In this document: one piece after another, positions 40,478 to 49,025 of the stretch
How positions within the stretch are numbered: the stretch's first letter is position 1
Layout: every line of letters begins with the position of its first letter
Origin: Bacillus_BD sp963708895
GTDB taxonomy: Bacteria; Bacillota; Bacilli; Bacillales; Cytobacillaceae
Length of the DNA stretch: 64,000 bases
Reading direction: 5' to 3'
Assembly: GCA_963708895.1 (NCBI GenBank)
Contig: CAVPUE010000002.1
Location: forward strand, 744,001 to 808,000
Position numbers and translations under genes: made by a program
The notes under the pieces: generated by a model
What the model saw: the letters and a program-made list of their open reading frames with translations, nothing else
What the model was told of the DNA's origin: nothing
Database searches by the model: none

Positions 40478-40658
40478 TTTTTTTCGTAAAGAAGTTTGTT
40501 GTTAAAATCCAAAGGCCGATTTTAACGTAGGCATAAGCTATTTTGTACCTTCGTATAAAATCTGCAGCTCTTTTCTCAAAAATAAAGTCCAATGTCAACG
40601 TGAGTACAGCAACAATCAGTTTTTATCTATCCAAAAGAAAAAAAGTTTGAGAAAAGAG
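40478..40658 (+). mobile_element. MITE-like dispersed repeat, copy A
   Basis: A 181-bp non-coding element homologous to the minus strand of 52640-52817. The first half is very similar in the two copies (TTCGTAAAG, GTTTGTTGTTAAAATC, GATTTTAACGTAG). Internal inverted repeats are GTTAAAATC/GATTTTAAC (40501-40509 and 40518-40526) and AGCTCTTTTCTCAAA/TTTGAGAAAAGAGCT (40566-40580 and 40646-40660). The 12 bases on each side, GTTTTTTAAAGA and CTTTTTTAAATC, match at 9 contiguous positions, as expected for a decayed target duplication. No reading frame of note. Confidence 0.8.
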
Positions 40659-40762
40659 CTTTTTTAAATCATCAACAAATGCTTGCATTTTGTAAAGGCC
40701 CGCTCATACGGTTCTACCTTGTCCTCCTTTTTCATATTTTATATGGAGGAGGGTGTGCAAAA

Positions 40763-41734
40763 ATGAAAAAATGGTTTGCCTTATGCATGATGTTCGTAAT
40801 CGCTTATTTAATCGTTAATAATCCATTAACAATGGAGTTTATTAGTAGTACGAAAGGAGATACTGTTACAGTTGTAAAACAAACAGATCTTCTTTATGAT
40901 GAAATAGAAAAAAAGGCTAATGAATATCATGTTCCAGCAAGTGATGCTAAAATTGATCCCATTTGGAAAGCAATTCCTGGATATAATGGGATAGAAGTGG
41001 ATATCGGGGCTTCTTATGAAAAAATGAAAAAAGATGGAAAATTTAATGAGGAAAAACTTATTTTTAAACAAGTAAAACCACTTATTCATTTAGAAGAACT
41101 ACCGCCAGCACCCATTTATAAAGGACACCCGGAAAAACCAATGGTCAGTTTTATTATCAATGTCGCATGGGGAAATGAATATTTGTCGGGCATGTTAGCA
41201 ACATTAAAAGAACATCATGTGTCAGCCACTTTTTTTCTTGAAGGAAGATGGGCTCAAAAGAATCCTGAACTTGCAAAAATGATTTCAGAGGCAGGACATG
41301 AAGTTGGCAATCATTCCTTTACACATCCCGATATGAAAAACTTATCTAATGATAAAATTAGGCAGGAAATCACGAAGACCAATCAGGTAATAAAAGCAAC
41401 TACTGATATAGAACCAGAATGGTTTGCACCACCAAGTGGTAGCTATCGAGACGATGTCGTGAAAATTGCTTCTGAGGAAAAACTAAGAACCATTATGTGG
41501 AGTGTTGATACCATTGACTGGCAAAAACCGACTCCTAATGTTCTTATCAATCGGGTTATGTCAAAAGTTCATAATGGTGCTATTATACTTATGCATCCAA
41601 CATTTTCAACAGAGCAATCCTTAGATCAACTGATTACACAAATGAAAGCGAAGAATTTGCAAATTGATACCGTTTCAGAATTAATGTCAGAAGAAAGAGT
41701 ATTAAACCAACCAAAAAGTAAACAAAGTAATTAG
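40763..41734 (+). CDS. ylxY: Polysaccharide deacetylase-like protein YlxY
   Basis: Sporulation-associated NodB-homology protein of the YlxY family. ATG 40763 (MKKWFALCMMFVIAYLIV) follows GGAGGAGGG and gives 323 residues with an N-terminal membrane anchor or signal helix. In the NodB domain, the metal-binding histidine motif HSFTHPDM is present. The first motif reads FIINVAWGNEY, not the usual TFDDGP, so the catalytic Asp pair is missing. This is a trait I recall for the YlxY family, so enzymatic activity is doubtful. It lies between pnp and mlpA, as in B. subtilis. Confidence 0.9.
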   Translation: MKKWFALCMMFVIAYLIVNNPLTMEFISSTKGDTVTVVKQTDLLYDEIEKKANEYHVPASDAKIDPIWKAIPGYNGIEVDIGASYEKMKKDGKFNEEKLIFKQVKPLIHLEELPPAPIYKGHPEKPMVSFIINVAWGNEYLSGMLATLKEHHVSATFFLEGRWAQKNPELAKMISEAGHEVGNHSFTHPDMKNLSNDKIRQEITKTNQVIKATTDIEPEWFAPPSGSYRDDVVKIASEEKLRTIMWSVDTIDWQKPTPNVLINRVMSKVHNGAIILMHPTFSTEQSLDQLITQMKAKNLQIDTVSELMSEERVLNQPKSKQSN

Positions 41735-41791
41735 AATTATTACTATAAGTCAAGTTTATGGAAAAAATAAAATCAATAGTATATACTTTAT

Positions 41792-41819
41792 TTCACATAA
41801 ATAGACAAAATGATATGAT
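41792..41819 (+). promoter_or_regulatory. Predicted SigA promoter of mlpA
   Basis: TTCACA at 41792-41797, a 16-bp spacer and TATGAT at 41814-41819, each five of six to consensus, about 40 bp before the mlpA start. Confidence 0.6.
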
Positions 41820-41860
41820 AGGTAGTAGCATCTTTTGTTTTGAGAACAGGAGGAGTTTTA

Positions 41861-43096
41861 TTGATTAAGAAATATACTTGTCAAAATGGAGTAAGAGTCA
41901 TACTAGAAAACATTCCAACCGTTCGTTCAGTTGCAATCGGTGTTTGGATCGGTACAGGCTCACGAAATGAGACATTAAGTAATAATGGTATTTCTCACTT
42001 TTTGGAGCATATGTTCTTTAAAGGGACCAAAACAAGATCTGCATTGGACATTGCGGAAGCGTTTGATAGTATTGGAGGGCAAGTAAACGCATTCACCTCT
42101 AAGGAGTATACCTGTTATTACGCGAAAGTCCTGGATAACCACGCGCCATTTGCATTAGATGTACTGGCTGATATGTTCTTCAACTCAACCTTTGAAGAAG
42201 AAGAATTAGTAAAAGAAAAAAATGTTGTTTATGAAGAAATCAAAATGTATGAGGATACTCCTGATGATATTGTTCATGACCTTTTAAGTAAAGCCATTTA
42301 TGAAAATCATTCATTGGGCTATCCTATTTTAGGCACAGAAGAAACATTAGCAACTTTCACGGGAAATACGCTAAAAGATTACGTACATAATATGTATACA
42401 CCTGACCGGGTTGTTGTTTCAATTGCTGGTAATATTGACGAATCATTTATTAAAGAAGTAGAAAAAATATTTGGTTCCTATGAAGGTGGTCAAAGAAAAA
42501 CAGAAGAAGAAAAGCCAACCTTTCATATGAATCAAATTGCTAGGAAAAAAGATACAGAGCAAGCCCATCTATGTTTAGGATACGAAGGACTTCAAGTAGG
42601 TCATGAGGATATTTATGATCTCATCATCCTGAATAATATCTTAGGTGGTAGTATGAGTAGCCGCTTGTTCCAAGAGGTACGAGAAAAAAGAGGTTTATCC
42701 TATTCGGTTTTCTCCTATCATTCTGCATTTGAAGATACAGGAATTGTGACTTTATATGGTGGTACAGGCGCAAAGCAGCTAGATGTTCTCTTTGAAACCA
42801 TTCAAGAAACACTTGCGACCTTGAAAAGAGATGGGATTACGGATAAGGAACTAGCAAATAGTAAAGAACAATTAAAGGGTAGTTTAATGTTAAGTCTTGA
42901 AAGTACGAATAGTCGCATGAGTCGAAATGGAAAAAATGAACTTGTACTTGGAAGACATCGTTCTCTAGATGATATGGTTGCCCAAATTGATTCTGTAACG
43001 AAGGATTCTGTTAATGAAATGGGAATAAGAATCTTTAAAGATGATTTTTCCATGTCCTTAATTAGTCCTGAAGGAGAGCTTCCAAAAAGTTTATAA
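41861..43096 (+). CDS. mlpA: M16 zinc protease MlpA (YmxG)
   Basis: Processing-peptidase-like M16 protease of 411 residues. The inverted zinc motif HFLEH starts at H46 and the downstream zinc-ligand region NVVYEEIKMYEDTPDD is present; the C-terminal half-domain carries GSMSSRLFQEVREKRGLSY. TTG 41861 is chosen, behind AGGAGGAG. In B. subtilis mlpA has been linked to control of extracellular protease genes. A terminator follows. Confidence 0.94.
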   Translation: MIKKYTCQNGVRVILENIPTVRSVAIGVWIGTGSRNETLSNNGISHFLEHMFFKGTKTRSALDIAEAFDSIGGQVNAFTSKEYTCYYAKVLDNHAPFALDVLADMFFNSTFEEEELVKEKNVVYEEIKMYEDTPDDIVHDLLSKAIYENHSLGYPILGTEETLATFTGNTLKDYVHNMYTPDRVVVSIAGNIDESFIKEVEKIFGSYEGGQRKTEEEKPTFHMNQIARKKDTEQAHLCLGYEGLQVGHEDIYDLIILNNILGGSMSSRLFQEVREKRGLSYSVFSYHSAFEDTGIVTLYGGTGAKQLDVLFETIQETLATLKRDGITDKELANSKEQLKGSLMLSLESTNSRMSRNGKNELVLGRHRSLDDMVAQIDSVTKDSVNEMGIRIFKDDFSMSLISPEGELPKSL

Positions 43097-43101
43097 ATGA
43101 G

Positions 43102-43134
43102 AAAAAACAGTCTAACTAATAGGCTGTTTTTTTT
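43102..43134 (+). terminator. Intrinsic terminator after mlpA
   Basis: AAAAAACAGTCT and AGGCTGTTTTTT pair (one wobble) with a short loop and T run. Confidence 0.85.
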
Positions 43135-43236
43135 GATGGAATCGAGTGCAGATAACAATTTAATATTTCGGTAAGTCTAAACAAGCCCATTGATTCGTAT
43201 GTATATAGAGAGGACAAATGGATGGGGGATGGAATC

Positions 43237-43488
43237 ATGAGATTAAGTGAATTGGGTGGAAAAGAAATAGTAGAGATCAATCGTGCTGAACGGCTAGGCG
43301 TATTAGGACAAACAGATTTAGAAATTAATGAGAGTAATGGACAAATTGAATCATTGATCATTCCACAAATGAAATGGTTTGGAATGAAAAAGCATGGAGG
43401 AGAAATTCGAGTAGGTTGGGATAAAATTGTCAAAATCGGTACTGATATGATCATTCTAGATATGGAGAATATTGAAAATCATAAGTGA
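43237..43488 (+). CDS. ymxH: YlmC/YmxH family PRC-barrel protein
   Basis: 83-residue PRC-barrel protein of the YlmC/YmxH family, function unknown and sporulation-related by context. It begins MRLSELGGKEIVEINRAERLG; ATG 43237 is preferred over ATG 43222 because GGGGGATGG then serves as ribosome site. The stop codon lies in the 5' arm of a terminator. Confidence 0.88.
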   Translation: MRLSELGGKEIVEINRAERLGVLGQTDLEINESNGQIESLIIPQMKWFGMKKHGGEIRVGWDKIVKIGTDMIILDMENIENHK

Positions 43489-43509
43489 CTCTTTAGGAGT
43501 CATTTTTTT
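43485..43509 (+). terminator. Intrinsic terminator after ymxH
   Basis: TGACTC (which includes the ymxH stop) pairs with GAGTCA, followed by a T run. Confidence 0.8.
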
Positions 43510-43655
43510 ATTGCCTAAAGTTTGAGGTTGGTTATTCGTCACAAATATTTTTCATTTTACATATGATGTTGAAGTACTCCCGTAGTCCTTTTCTGGTTTT
43601 TGGAAAAATCAATTGTAATAAACTTAAGGTAAATCATCATCTGCGTTATGAAAAA

Positions 43656-43700
43656 TAGGGCTCCTATATACATGATAATGATCACATTTAGCTAGCCCTA
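43656..43700 (+). repeat. Inverted repeat upstream of spoVFA
   Basis: TAGGGCT (43656-43662) and AGCCCTA (43694-43700) are perfect 7-bp arms 31 bp apart, ending about 10 bases before the spoVFA Shine-Dalgarno. Possible operator or RNA hairpin. A SigK promoter could not be recognised with confidence. Confidence 0.5.
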
Positions 43701-43720
43701 ATAAAAGAAGGTGAATTTTC

Positions 43721-44620
43721 ATGTTGACAGATATGCAAATTGCGATTATTGGCGGTGACGCACGGCAGCTCGAAGTCATCCGTAAATTAACAGAACTTGA
43801 TGCAAAACTTTCTCTTATCGGTTTTGAACAGCTTGATCATGCCTTTACAGGAGCAAATAAAGAGAAAATAGATGAGGTTGACTTTTCGTTAATAGATGCC
43901 ATTATTTTACCAGTTTCTGGCACTACCCCAGATGGTCATGTAGATACGATTTTTTCTAATGAGAAGGTTAACTTATTAGAAGAAATGGTGATGAAAACCC
44001 CTAAGCATTGTACGATTTTTTCTGGCATTACAAATCCTTATTTGAATAACTTGATTAATATAACAAAAAGACATCATGTCCTTCTATTTAGTCGTGATGA
44101 TGTGGCGATCTATAATTCGATCCCAACAGTAGAAGGTACAATCATGATGGCAATCCAACACACGGATATTACGATCCATGGATCAAATGTAGTAGTGCTC
44201 GGACTTGGTAGGGTAGGTATGAGTGTTGCAAGAACCTTCCACTTGCTTGGTTCAAAGGTTAAAGTAGGGGCACGAAAACCGGAGCATATTGCACGGATAA
44301 CGGAAATGGGTTTAAGCCCTTTCCATCTAGATGAATTGACGAATTATGTAAGTGATACAGATATATTAATCAATACAATCCCACATTTAATCGTAACGGC
44401 AAAAGTCATTGCAAAAATGCCAGTTCAAACCTTGATTATTGATCTTGCTTCAAAACCTGGTGGAACTGATTTTCGATATGCAGAAAAAAGAGGAATTAAA
44501 GCACTACTAGCACCGAGTCTACCAGGAATCGTCGCACCAAAAACAGCAGGAACCATTTTAGCAAATGTCCTTTCAAATCTACTGGAAGAAGTTTATGAGA
44601 ATCGAAAGGAGAATAAATAA
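43721..44620 (+). CDS. spoVFA: Dipicolinate synthase subunit A
   Basis: DpaA with DpaB makes dipicolinic acid in the mother cell from dihydrodipicolinate-pathway product, giving spore heat resistance. The 299 residues have an N-terminal domain (IAIIGGDARQLEVIRKL) and a Rossmann domain with VVVLGLGRVGMSVARTF. AAGGTG precedes ATG 43721. It overlaps spoVFB and stands upstream of the lysine/DAP genes that supply its precursor. Confidence 0.95.
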   Translation: MLTDMQIAIIGGDARQLEVIRKLTELDAKLSLIGFEQLDHAFTGANKEKIDEVDFSLIDAIILPVSGTTPDGHVDTIFSNEKVNLLEEMVMKTPKHCTIFSGITNPYLNNLINITKRHHVLLFSRDDVAIYNSIPTVEGTIMMAIQHTDITIHGSNVVVLGLGRVGMSVARTFHLLGSKVKVGARKPEHIARITEMGLSPFHLDELTNYVSDTDILINTIPHLIVTAKVIAKMPVQTLIIDLASKPGGTDFRYAEKRGIKALLAPSLPGIVAPKTAGTILANVLSNLLEEVYENRKENK

Positions 44621-45219
44621 TGAGTTTAAATGGAAAACGCATTGGGTTTGGATTAACTGGTTCCCATTGCACATATGATGCCGTATTCCCTGAGATTGAA
44701 AAGTTAGTAAACGCTGGTGCTGAAGTGGTACCTATCGTAACAGCTACCGTTAAAAATACAACAACACGATTTGGTAAAGGTGAAGATTGGGTAAAACGAA
44801 TTGAGGAGTTAACAGGGCATAAAGTGATTGATTCGATTATAGCGGCAGAACCGTTAGGGCCAAAAATGCCAGTTGATTGTATGGTTGTTGCACCTATAAC
44901 GGGAGCTTCCATGAGTAAGTTTGCCAATGCTTTATCCGATTCTCCTGTATTGATGGCTGCGAAAGCAACGTTAAGAAATCAAAAACCGGTTGTTTTAGGA
45001 ATTTCAACAAATGATGCATTAGGACTAAATGGAGTCAATATCATGAGATTAATGTCGACAAAGAATATTTATTTTATTCCATATGGCCAAGATGATCCGT
45101 TCAAAAAACCAAACTCCATGGTAGCTCGTATGTCCATGTTAGTAGAAACAGTCGAAGAAGCTATATTAGGAAAACAAATCCAACCTGTCATTGTTGAACG
45201 CTTTAAAGATGAAAACTAG
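44620..45219 (+). CDS. spoVFB: Dipicolinate synthase subunit B
   Basis: Flavoprotein-fold partner (DpaB) of dipicolinate synthase, 199 residues. Visible: GFGLTGSHCTYDAVFPEIEK, the PITGASMSKFANALSDSPV stretch and LGISTNDALGLNGVNIMRL. ATG 44620 overlaps the spoVFA stop (TAATG), so the subunits are translationally coupled. Expected to be mother-cell specific. Confidence 0.95.
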   Translation: MSLNGKRIGFGLTGSHCTYDAVFPEIEKLVNAGAEVVPIVTATVKNTTTRFGKGEDWVKRIEELTGHKVIDSIIAAEPLGPKMPVDCMVVAPITGASMSKFANALSDSPVLMAAKATLRNQKPVVLGISTNDALGLNGVNIMRLMSTKNIYFIPYGQDDPFKKPNSMVARMSMLVETVEEAILGKQIQPVIVERFKDEN

Positions 45220-45269
45220 TTTTTTAGGATAAAAAGATTTCTTTAAAATTTTATTGTGATAAAATATAT

Positions 45270-45387
45270 AAAAGTGTTATGAAAGTTGGCGAATGTTAAT
45301 ATCCTCGCCTTCTTTGTATGAGTATTGGGAACAAAAGACTGGACTCTAGGGATCCTATAAGGTATTCCAATCTGCTCACTTTTCATA
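45270..45387 (+). promoter_or_regulatory. Candidate structured leader upstream of asd
   Basis: Several compatible stems: an outer TATGAAA/TTTCATA (45278-45284 and 45381-45387), or alternatively AAAAGTG/CACTTTT; a hairpin GGCGA/TCGCC (45288-45292 and 45305-45309); ATTGGGAA/TTCCAAT (45324-45331 and 45365-45371) with a bulged G; and TAGG/CCTA inside it. No known Bacillus riboswitch class was recognised. The stretch lies in the 255-bp gap before asd, which otherwise holds nothing recognised. Confidence 0.4.
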
Positions 45388-45474
45388 TAAAGTAGAGGGT
45401 AGAGTTCATTCACTATAAATATAAGTAAATCTATTTCCAGAATATTTTATTGGATTTGAAAGGGGAACAAGTTA

Positions 45475-46524
45475 ATGAATCAGTCAAAAGGTTTTCATGT
45501 AGCAGTAGTTGGAGCAACAGGTGCAGTTGGACAGCAAATAATCAAAACATTGGAGAATAGAAAATTTCCTATTTCACAATTAACTTTATTGTCCTCAGCT
45601 CGTTCAGCAGGTACAAAGTTAGATGTAAATGGAGTAGAATATACGATTCAAGAGGCAAAGCCAGAAAGTTTCAAAGGAGTGGACATTGCTCTATTTAGTG
45701 CAGGTGGTAGCGTAACTAAAGAATTAGCGTCTCACGCAGTTGAACATGGTGCGATTGTTGTTGATAATACAAGTGCGTATCGTATGGACGAAAATGTTCC
45801 TCTAGTTGTACCAGAGGTTAACGAAAAGGATCTTCTAAATCATAAAGGAATCATTGCAAATCCAAATTGTTCTACGATTCAAATGGTTGTAGCTCTTGAG
45901 CCAATTCGTGAAAAATATGGTCTAAATAAAATCATCGTTTCTACTTACCAGGCAGTTTCAGGATCTGGTGTTGCAGCAGTTGAGGAAATGAATGAGCAAA
46001 CAAAAGCAATCTTAAATAACGAGGCTTTTGAACCTGCTATTTTACCAGTTAAAAGTGATAAAAAGCATTTTCAAATCGCTTTTAATGCGATTCCACAAAT
46101 TGATCTATTCCAAGAAAATGGTTTTACGTATGAAGAAATGAAAATGATTAACGAAACGAAAAAAATCATGCATGATCCTGAGATGCATGTAGCGGCTACT
46201 TGTGTACGTATTCCAATTGCAGTAGGACATTCTGAATCTTTATATATGGAAATTGATCAAGAAGGAGTTTCTGCAGAAGACATTAAAGAATTGTTAAAAG
46301 ATGCACCAGGTGTTGTTCTTCAGGATGATCCTGCAAATCAAGTATATCCAATGCCAGCAGATTCTGTTGGGAAAAATGACGTATTTGTAGGTAGAATCCG
46401 TAAAGACCTAGATAATAGTAAAGGATTCCATCTTTGGGTTGTTTCTGACAACTTATTAAAAGGTGCAGCTTGGAACTCCGTTCAAATTGCTGAAAGCTTA
46501 GTTAAACTAGGATTAGTTAAGTAA
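45475..46524 (+). CDS. asd: Aspartate-semialdehyde dehydrogenase
   Basis: Reduces aspartyl phosphate to aspartate semialdehyde for lysine/DAP, methionine and threonine synthesis. The 349 residues have the NADP-binding VVGATGAVGQQIIKTL motif and the active-site cysteine in NPNCSTIQMV (near residue 132). AAAGGGGAAC lies before the ATG. First gene of the asd-dapG-dapA set. Confidence 0.96.
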   Translation: MNQSKGFHVAVVGATGAVGQQIIKTLENRKFPISQLTLLSSARSAGTKLDVNGVEYTIQEAKPESFKGVDIALFSAGGSVTKELASHAVEHGAIVVDNTSAYRMDENVPLVVPEVNEKDLLNHKGIIANPNCSTIQMVVALEPIREKYGLNKIIVSTYQAVSGSGVAAVEEMNEQTKAILNNEAFEPAILPVKSDKKHFQIAFNAIPQIDLFQENGFTYEEMKMINETKKIMHDPEMHVAATCVRIPIAVGHSESLYMEIDQEGVSAEDIKELLKDAPGVVLQDDPANQVYPMPADSVGKNDVFVGRIRKDLDNSKGFHLWVVSDNLLKGAAWNSVQIAESLVKLGLVK

Positions 46525-46655
46525 GGTAGAAACCAAATATAGAAAGTCTCCCTGAAGCATTTTATGTCAATGTACACTGTCTTAATTCCTAATATGAACA
46601 ACTAATGATTAATCAAAATTGGAAATTCATCATAGAATGTTTTTGAGGTGTAACA

Positions 46656-47867
46656 ATGAAAAAAATTGTCCTAAAGTTCGGTGGTACATCTGTACGAGAT
46701 GAAAACGGTCGGACGCATGCGAAGAAACATATTCAATCAGCATTAGATGAAGGGTATAAGGTAGTCGTTGTTGTTTCTGCAATGGGGAGAAAGGGAGAGC
46801 CTTATGCAACGGATACTTTGCTTTCACTCATTCATAGTTCTGAACGATTAATCAGTAATCGAGAAACCGATCTATTGCTTTCATGTGGCGAAATTATTTC
46901 TAGTATCGTGTTTACAGATATGTTATTGAGTAAAGGTATTCAAGCAACAGCTTTAACTGGAGCACAGGCAGGCTTTCTGACAAATAATGATCATACAAAT
47001 GCTAAAATTATTGATATGAAATGTGATCGTTTAATCCAACAATTTAATCAATATGATGTAGTTGTAGTAGCAGGATTTCAAGGGCGGACACAATATGGGG
47101 ATATGACAACGCTTGGTAGAGGAGGTAGTGATACCTCTGCGGCTGCGCTTGGTGCAGCCTTAAACGCTGATTTTATTGATATTTTTACGGATGTGGAAGG
47201 AATTATGACTGCAGACCCAAGAATAGCTGAAAATGCTCGTCCATTATCAGTTGTTACTTATTCAGAGGTTTGTAACATGGCCTATCAAGGAGCAAAAGTG
47301 ATCCATCCACGAGCTGTTGAAATTGCCGAGCAAGCAAGAGTACCCATTCGTATTCGTTCTACTTATTCTACGGATACTGGAACGTTAATCACAAATATTC
47401 AAAAAGAGCAAGAAATAAAAGAACGTACGGTAACGGGCATTGCTCATTTACCAAACGTTACACAAATTAAGGTTTTTGCTAAGAAAGAACAATACGATTT
47501 ACAAACTGAAGTGTTTAAAGCAATGGCTAACGAGAAAATAAGCGTTGATTTTATCAATATTTCTCTTAACCAAATCGTCTATACTGTGACAGAGGAAATG
47601 ACGAATAAGGCGATAGGTATTCTTCATCAACTTGGCCATGAGCCTGTCATTGAACGGGACTGTGCAAAAGTGTCAGTAGTGGGAGCGGGAATGGCCGGTG
47701 TCCCTGGAGTCACTTCTAAAATCGTAGGAGCTCTATCAGAAAATGGAATTAGGATATTACAATCGGCTGATAGTCATACAACGATTTGGGTATTAGTGAA
47801 GCAGGAAGAATTAGTGAAAGCTATTAATTCTTTACATGATGCTTTTGAATTAGAGAAAGAAATTTGA
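46656..47867 (+). CDS. dapG: Aspartokinase I (DAP-sensitive type)
   Basis: Phosphorylates aspartate at the head of the pathway. The 403 residues hold KFGGTSVRDENGR, the kinase region GRGGSDTSAAALGAAL and two C-terminal ACT domains. B. subtilis DapG is feedback-inhibited by meso-diaminopimelate. It lies between asd and dapA, matching the B. subtilis order. Confidence 0.95.
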   Translation: MKKIVLKFGGTSVRDENGRTHAKKHIQSALDEGYKVVVVVSAMGRKGEPYATDTLLSLIHSSERLISNRETDLLLSCGEIISSIVFTDMLLSKGIQATALTGAQAGFLTNNDHTNAKIIDMKCDRLIQQFNQYDVVVVAGFQGRTQYGDMTTLGRGGSDTSAAALGAALNADFIDIFTDVEGIMTADPRIAENARPLSVVTYSEVCNMAYQGAKVIHPRAVEIAEQARVPIRIRSTYSTDTGTLITNIQKEQEIKERTVTGIAHLPNVTQIKVFAKKEQYDLQTEVFKAMANEKISVDFINISLNQIVYTVTEEMTNKAIGILHQLGHEPVIERDCAKVSVVGAGMAGVPGVTSKIVGALSENGIRILQSADSHTTIWVLVKQEELVKAINSLHDAFELEKEI

Positions 47868-47914
47868 AAAAGAAAAATTAGATGTTAGATCTAATTGAGG
47901 GAAGGAGTGGTTGT

Positions 47915-48782
47915 ATGGTTCGATTTGGTCGAATTGCAACAGCTATGGTGACTCCATTTGATCGTAAAGGACATATCGATTTTTCTAAAACAACTCAACT
48001 AGTGAATTATTTAATAGCAAATGGTAGTGAGTCTCTAGTTGTATGTGGTACAACAGGTGAATCACCAACATTATCTAAAGAGGAAAAACTAGCTTTGATC
48101 GATCATGTAATAAAAGTAGTGAACAAAAGGGTACCTGTAATTGCAGGAACAGGAAGCTACAATACTTATGAATCAATTGAACTTACAAAAAAGGCAGAAA
48201 ATTTAGGTGCAGATGCGATTATGCTTGTTGCTCCATACTATAACAAACCGAATCAAGAAGGACTTTATCAACATTTCAAATCGGTTGCCCAAGAGACAGC
48301 TCTACCGATCTTGTTATATAATATACCAGGAAGATCCGTTGTTAACGTTGAACCTGAAACGATTATTGCCTTATCGCAAATCAAAAATATAGTTGCTGTA
48401 AAAGAAGCAAGTGGTAATTTGAATAAGATGACCCAAGATTATTGCTAACACCCCTGATCATTTTGAACTCTATACAGGTGATGATGGAAATACGCTTCCG
48501 GTTTTATCCATTGGTGGTGTTGGGGTCATTTCTGTTGCCGCACATGTAATCGGAAATGAAATGCAAGAAATGGTCACGAAGTTTTTGGATGGTCAAATCT
48601 CAGAAGCTGCAAAGCTCCATCAAAAATTGCTGCCGATTATGGTTGAATTGTTTAAAGCCCCGAACCCTGTACCGGTTAAAACGGCTTTACAAATGAAAGG
48701 TCTTGATGTAGGAACAGTGCGCTTACCACTTGTACCTCTTACAGAGAATGAAAGGCTTGAACTAAGTAAACGATTATTATAG
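47915..48782 (+). CDS. dapA: 4-hydroxy-tetrahydrodipicolinate synthase, frame disrupted
   Basis: DapA condenses pyruvate with aspartate semialdehyde, the first committed step of DAP/lysine synthesis and of spore dipicolinate. ATG 47915 (MVRFGRIATAMVTPFD) follows GGAAGGAG. Visible are GTTGESPTLS, LLYNIPGRS and the Schiff-base lysine in VAVKEASGN (near residue 163). The frame breaks at 48437 (extra G; expected MTQIIANTPDHFELYTGDDG). Removing one base gives 288 residues. Probably a sequence error. A terminator follows. Confidence 0.95.
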
Positions 48783-48790
48783 AGAGCATG

Positions 48791-48827
48791 AAAAAACCAG
48801 TTGGATTAATATTCGACTGGTTTTTTT
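48791..48827 (+). terminator. Intrinsic terminator after dapA
   Basis: AAAAAACCAGTTG and CGACTGGTTTTTT pair (one wobble) with a T run. Closes the asd-dapG-dapA operon. Confidence 0.9.
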
Positions 48828-48945
48828 ATTTTTAGCGCTGTTCGTGTTGAAACAATTACCTCATCACTTTGCTTCGAAAACAATCCTAAAACTTCCAACT
48901 TTACAAAGATAGCCTTCATAAATGGAACAACTTCGCATTTAGTAG

Positions 48946-48975
48946 TTGTAATGGTTTTCAAAAATCAAGTATAAT
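48946..48975 (+). promoter_or_regulatory. Predicted promoter of the RNase J gene
   Basis: TTGTAA at 48946-48951, an 18-bp spacer and a perfect TATAAT at 48970-48975, about 50 bp before the start codon. Confidence 0.55.
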
Positions 48976-49025
48976 AAGGATATCTGATTTCGATCGGCGT
49001 AATACAACATAGGAGGAAGCTGGAT

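Noticed and set aside
40478..40658. Small protein or toxin gene inside repeat copy A
   Set aside because: No frame of useful length has a ribosome site, and no frame is shared with copies B and C; the conserved features are inverted repeats.
46525..46655. Lysine riboswitch ahead of dapG
   Set aside because: No lysine aptamer core was recognised and the gap of about 130 bp is too short for one.
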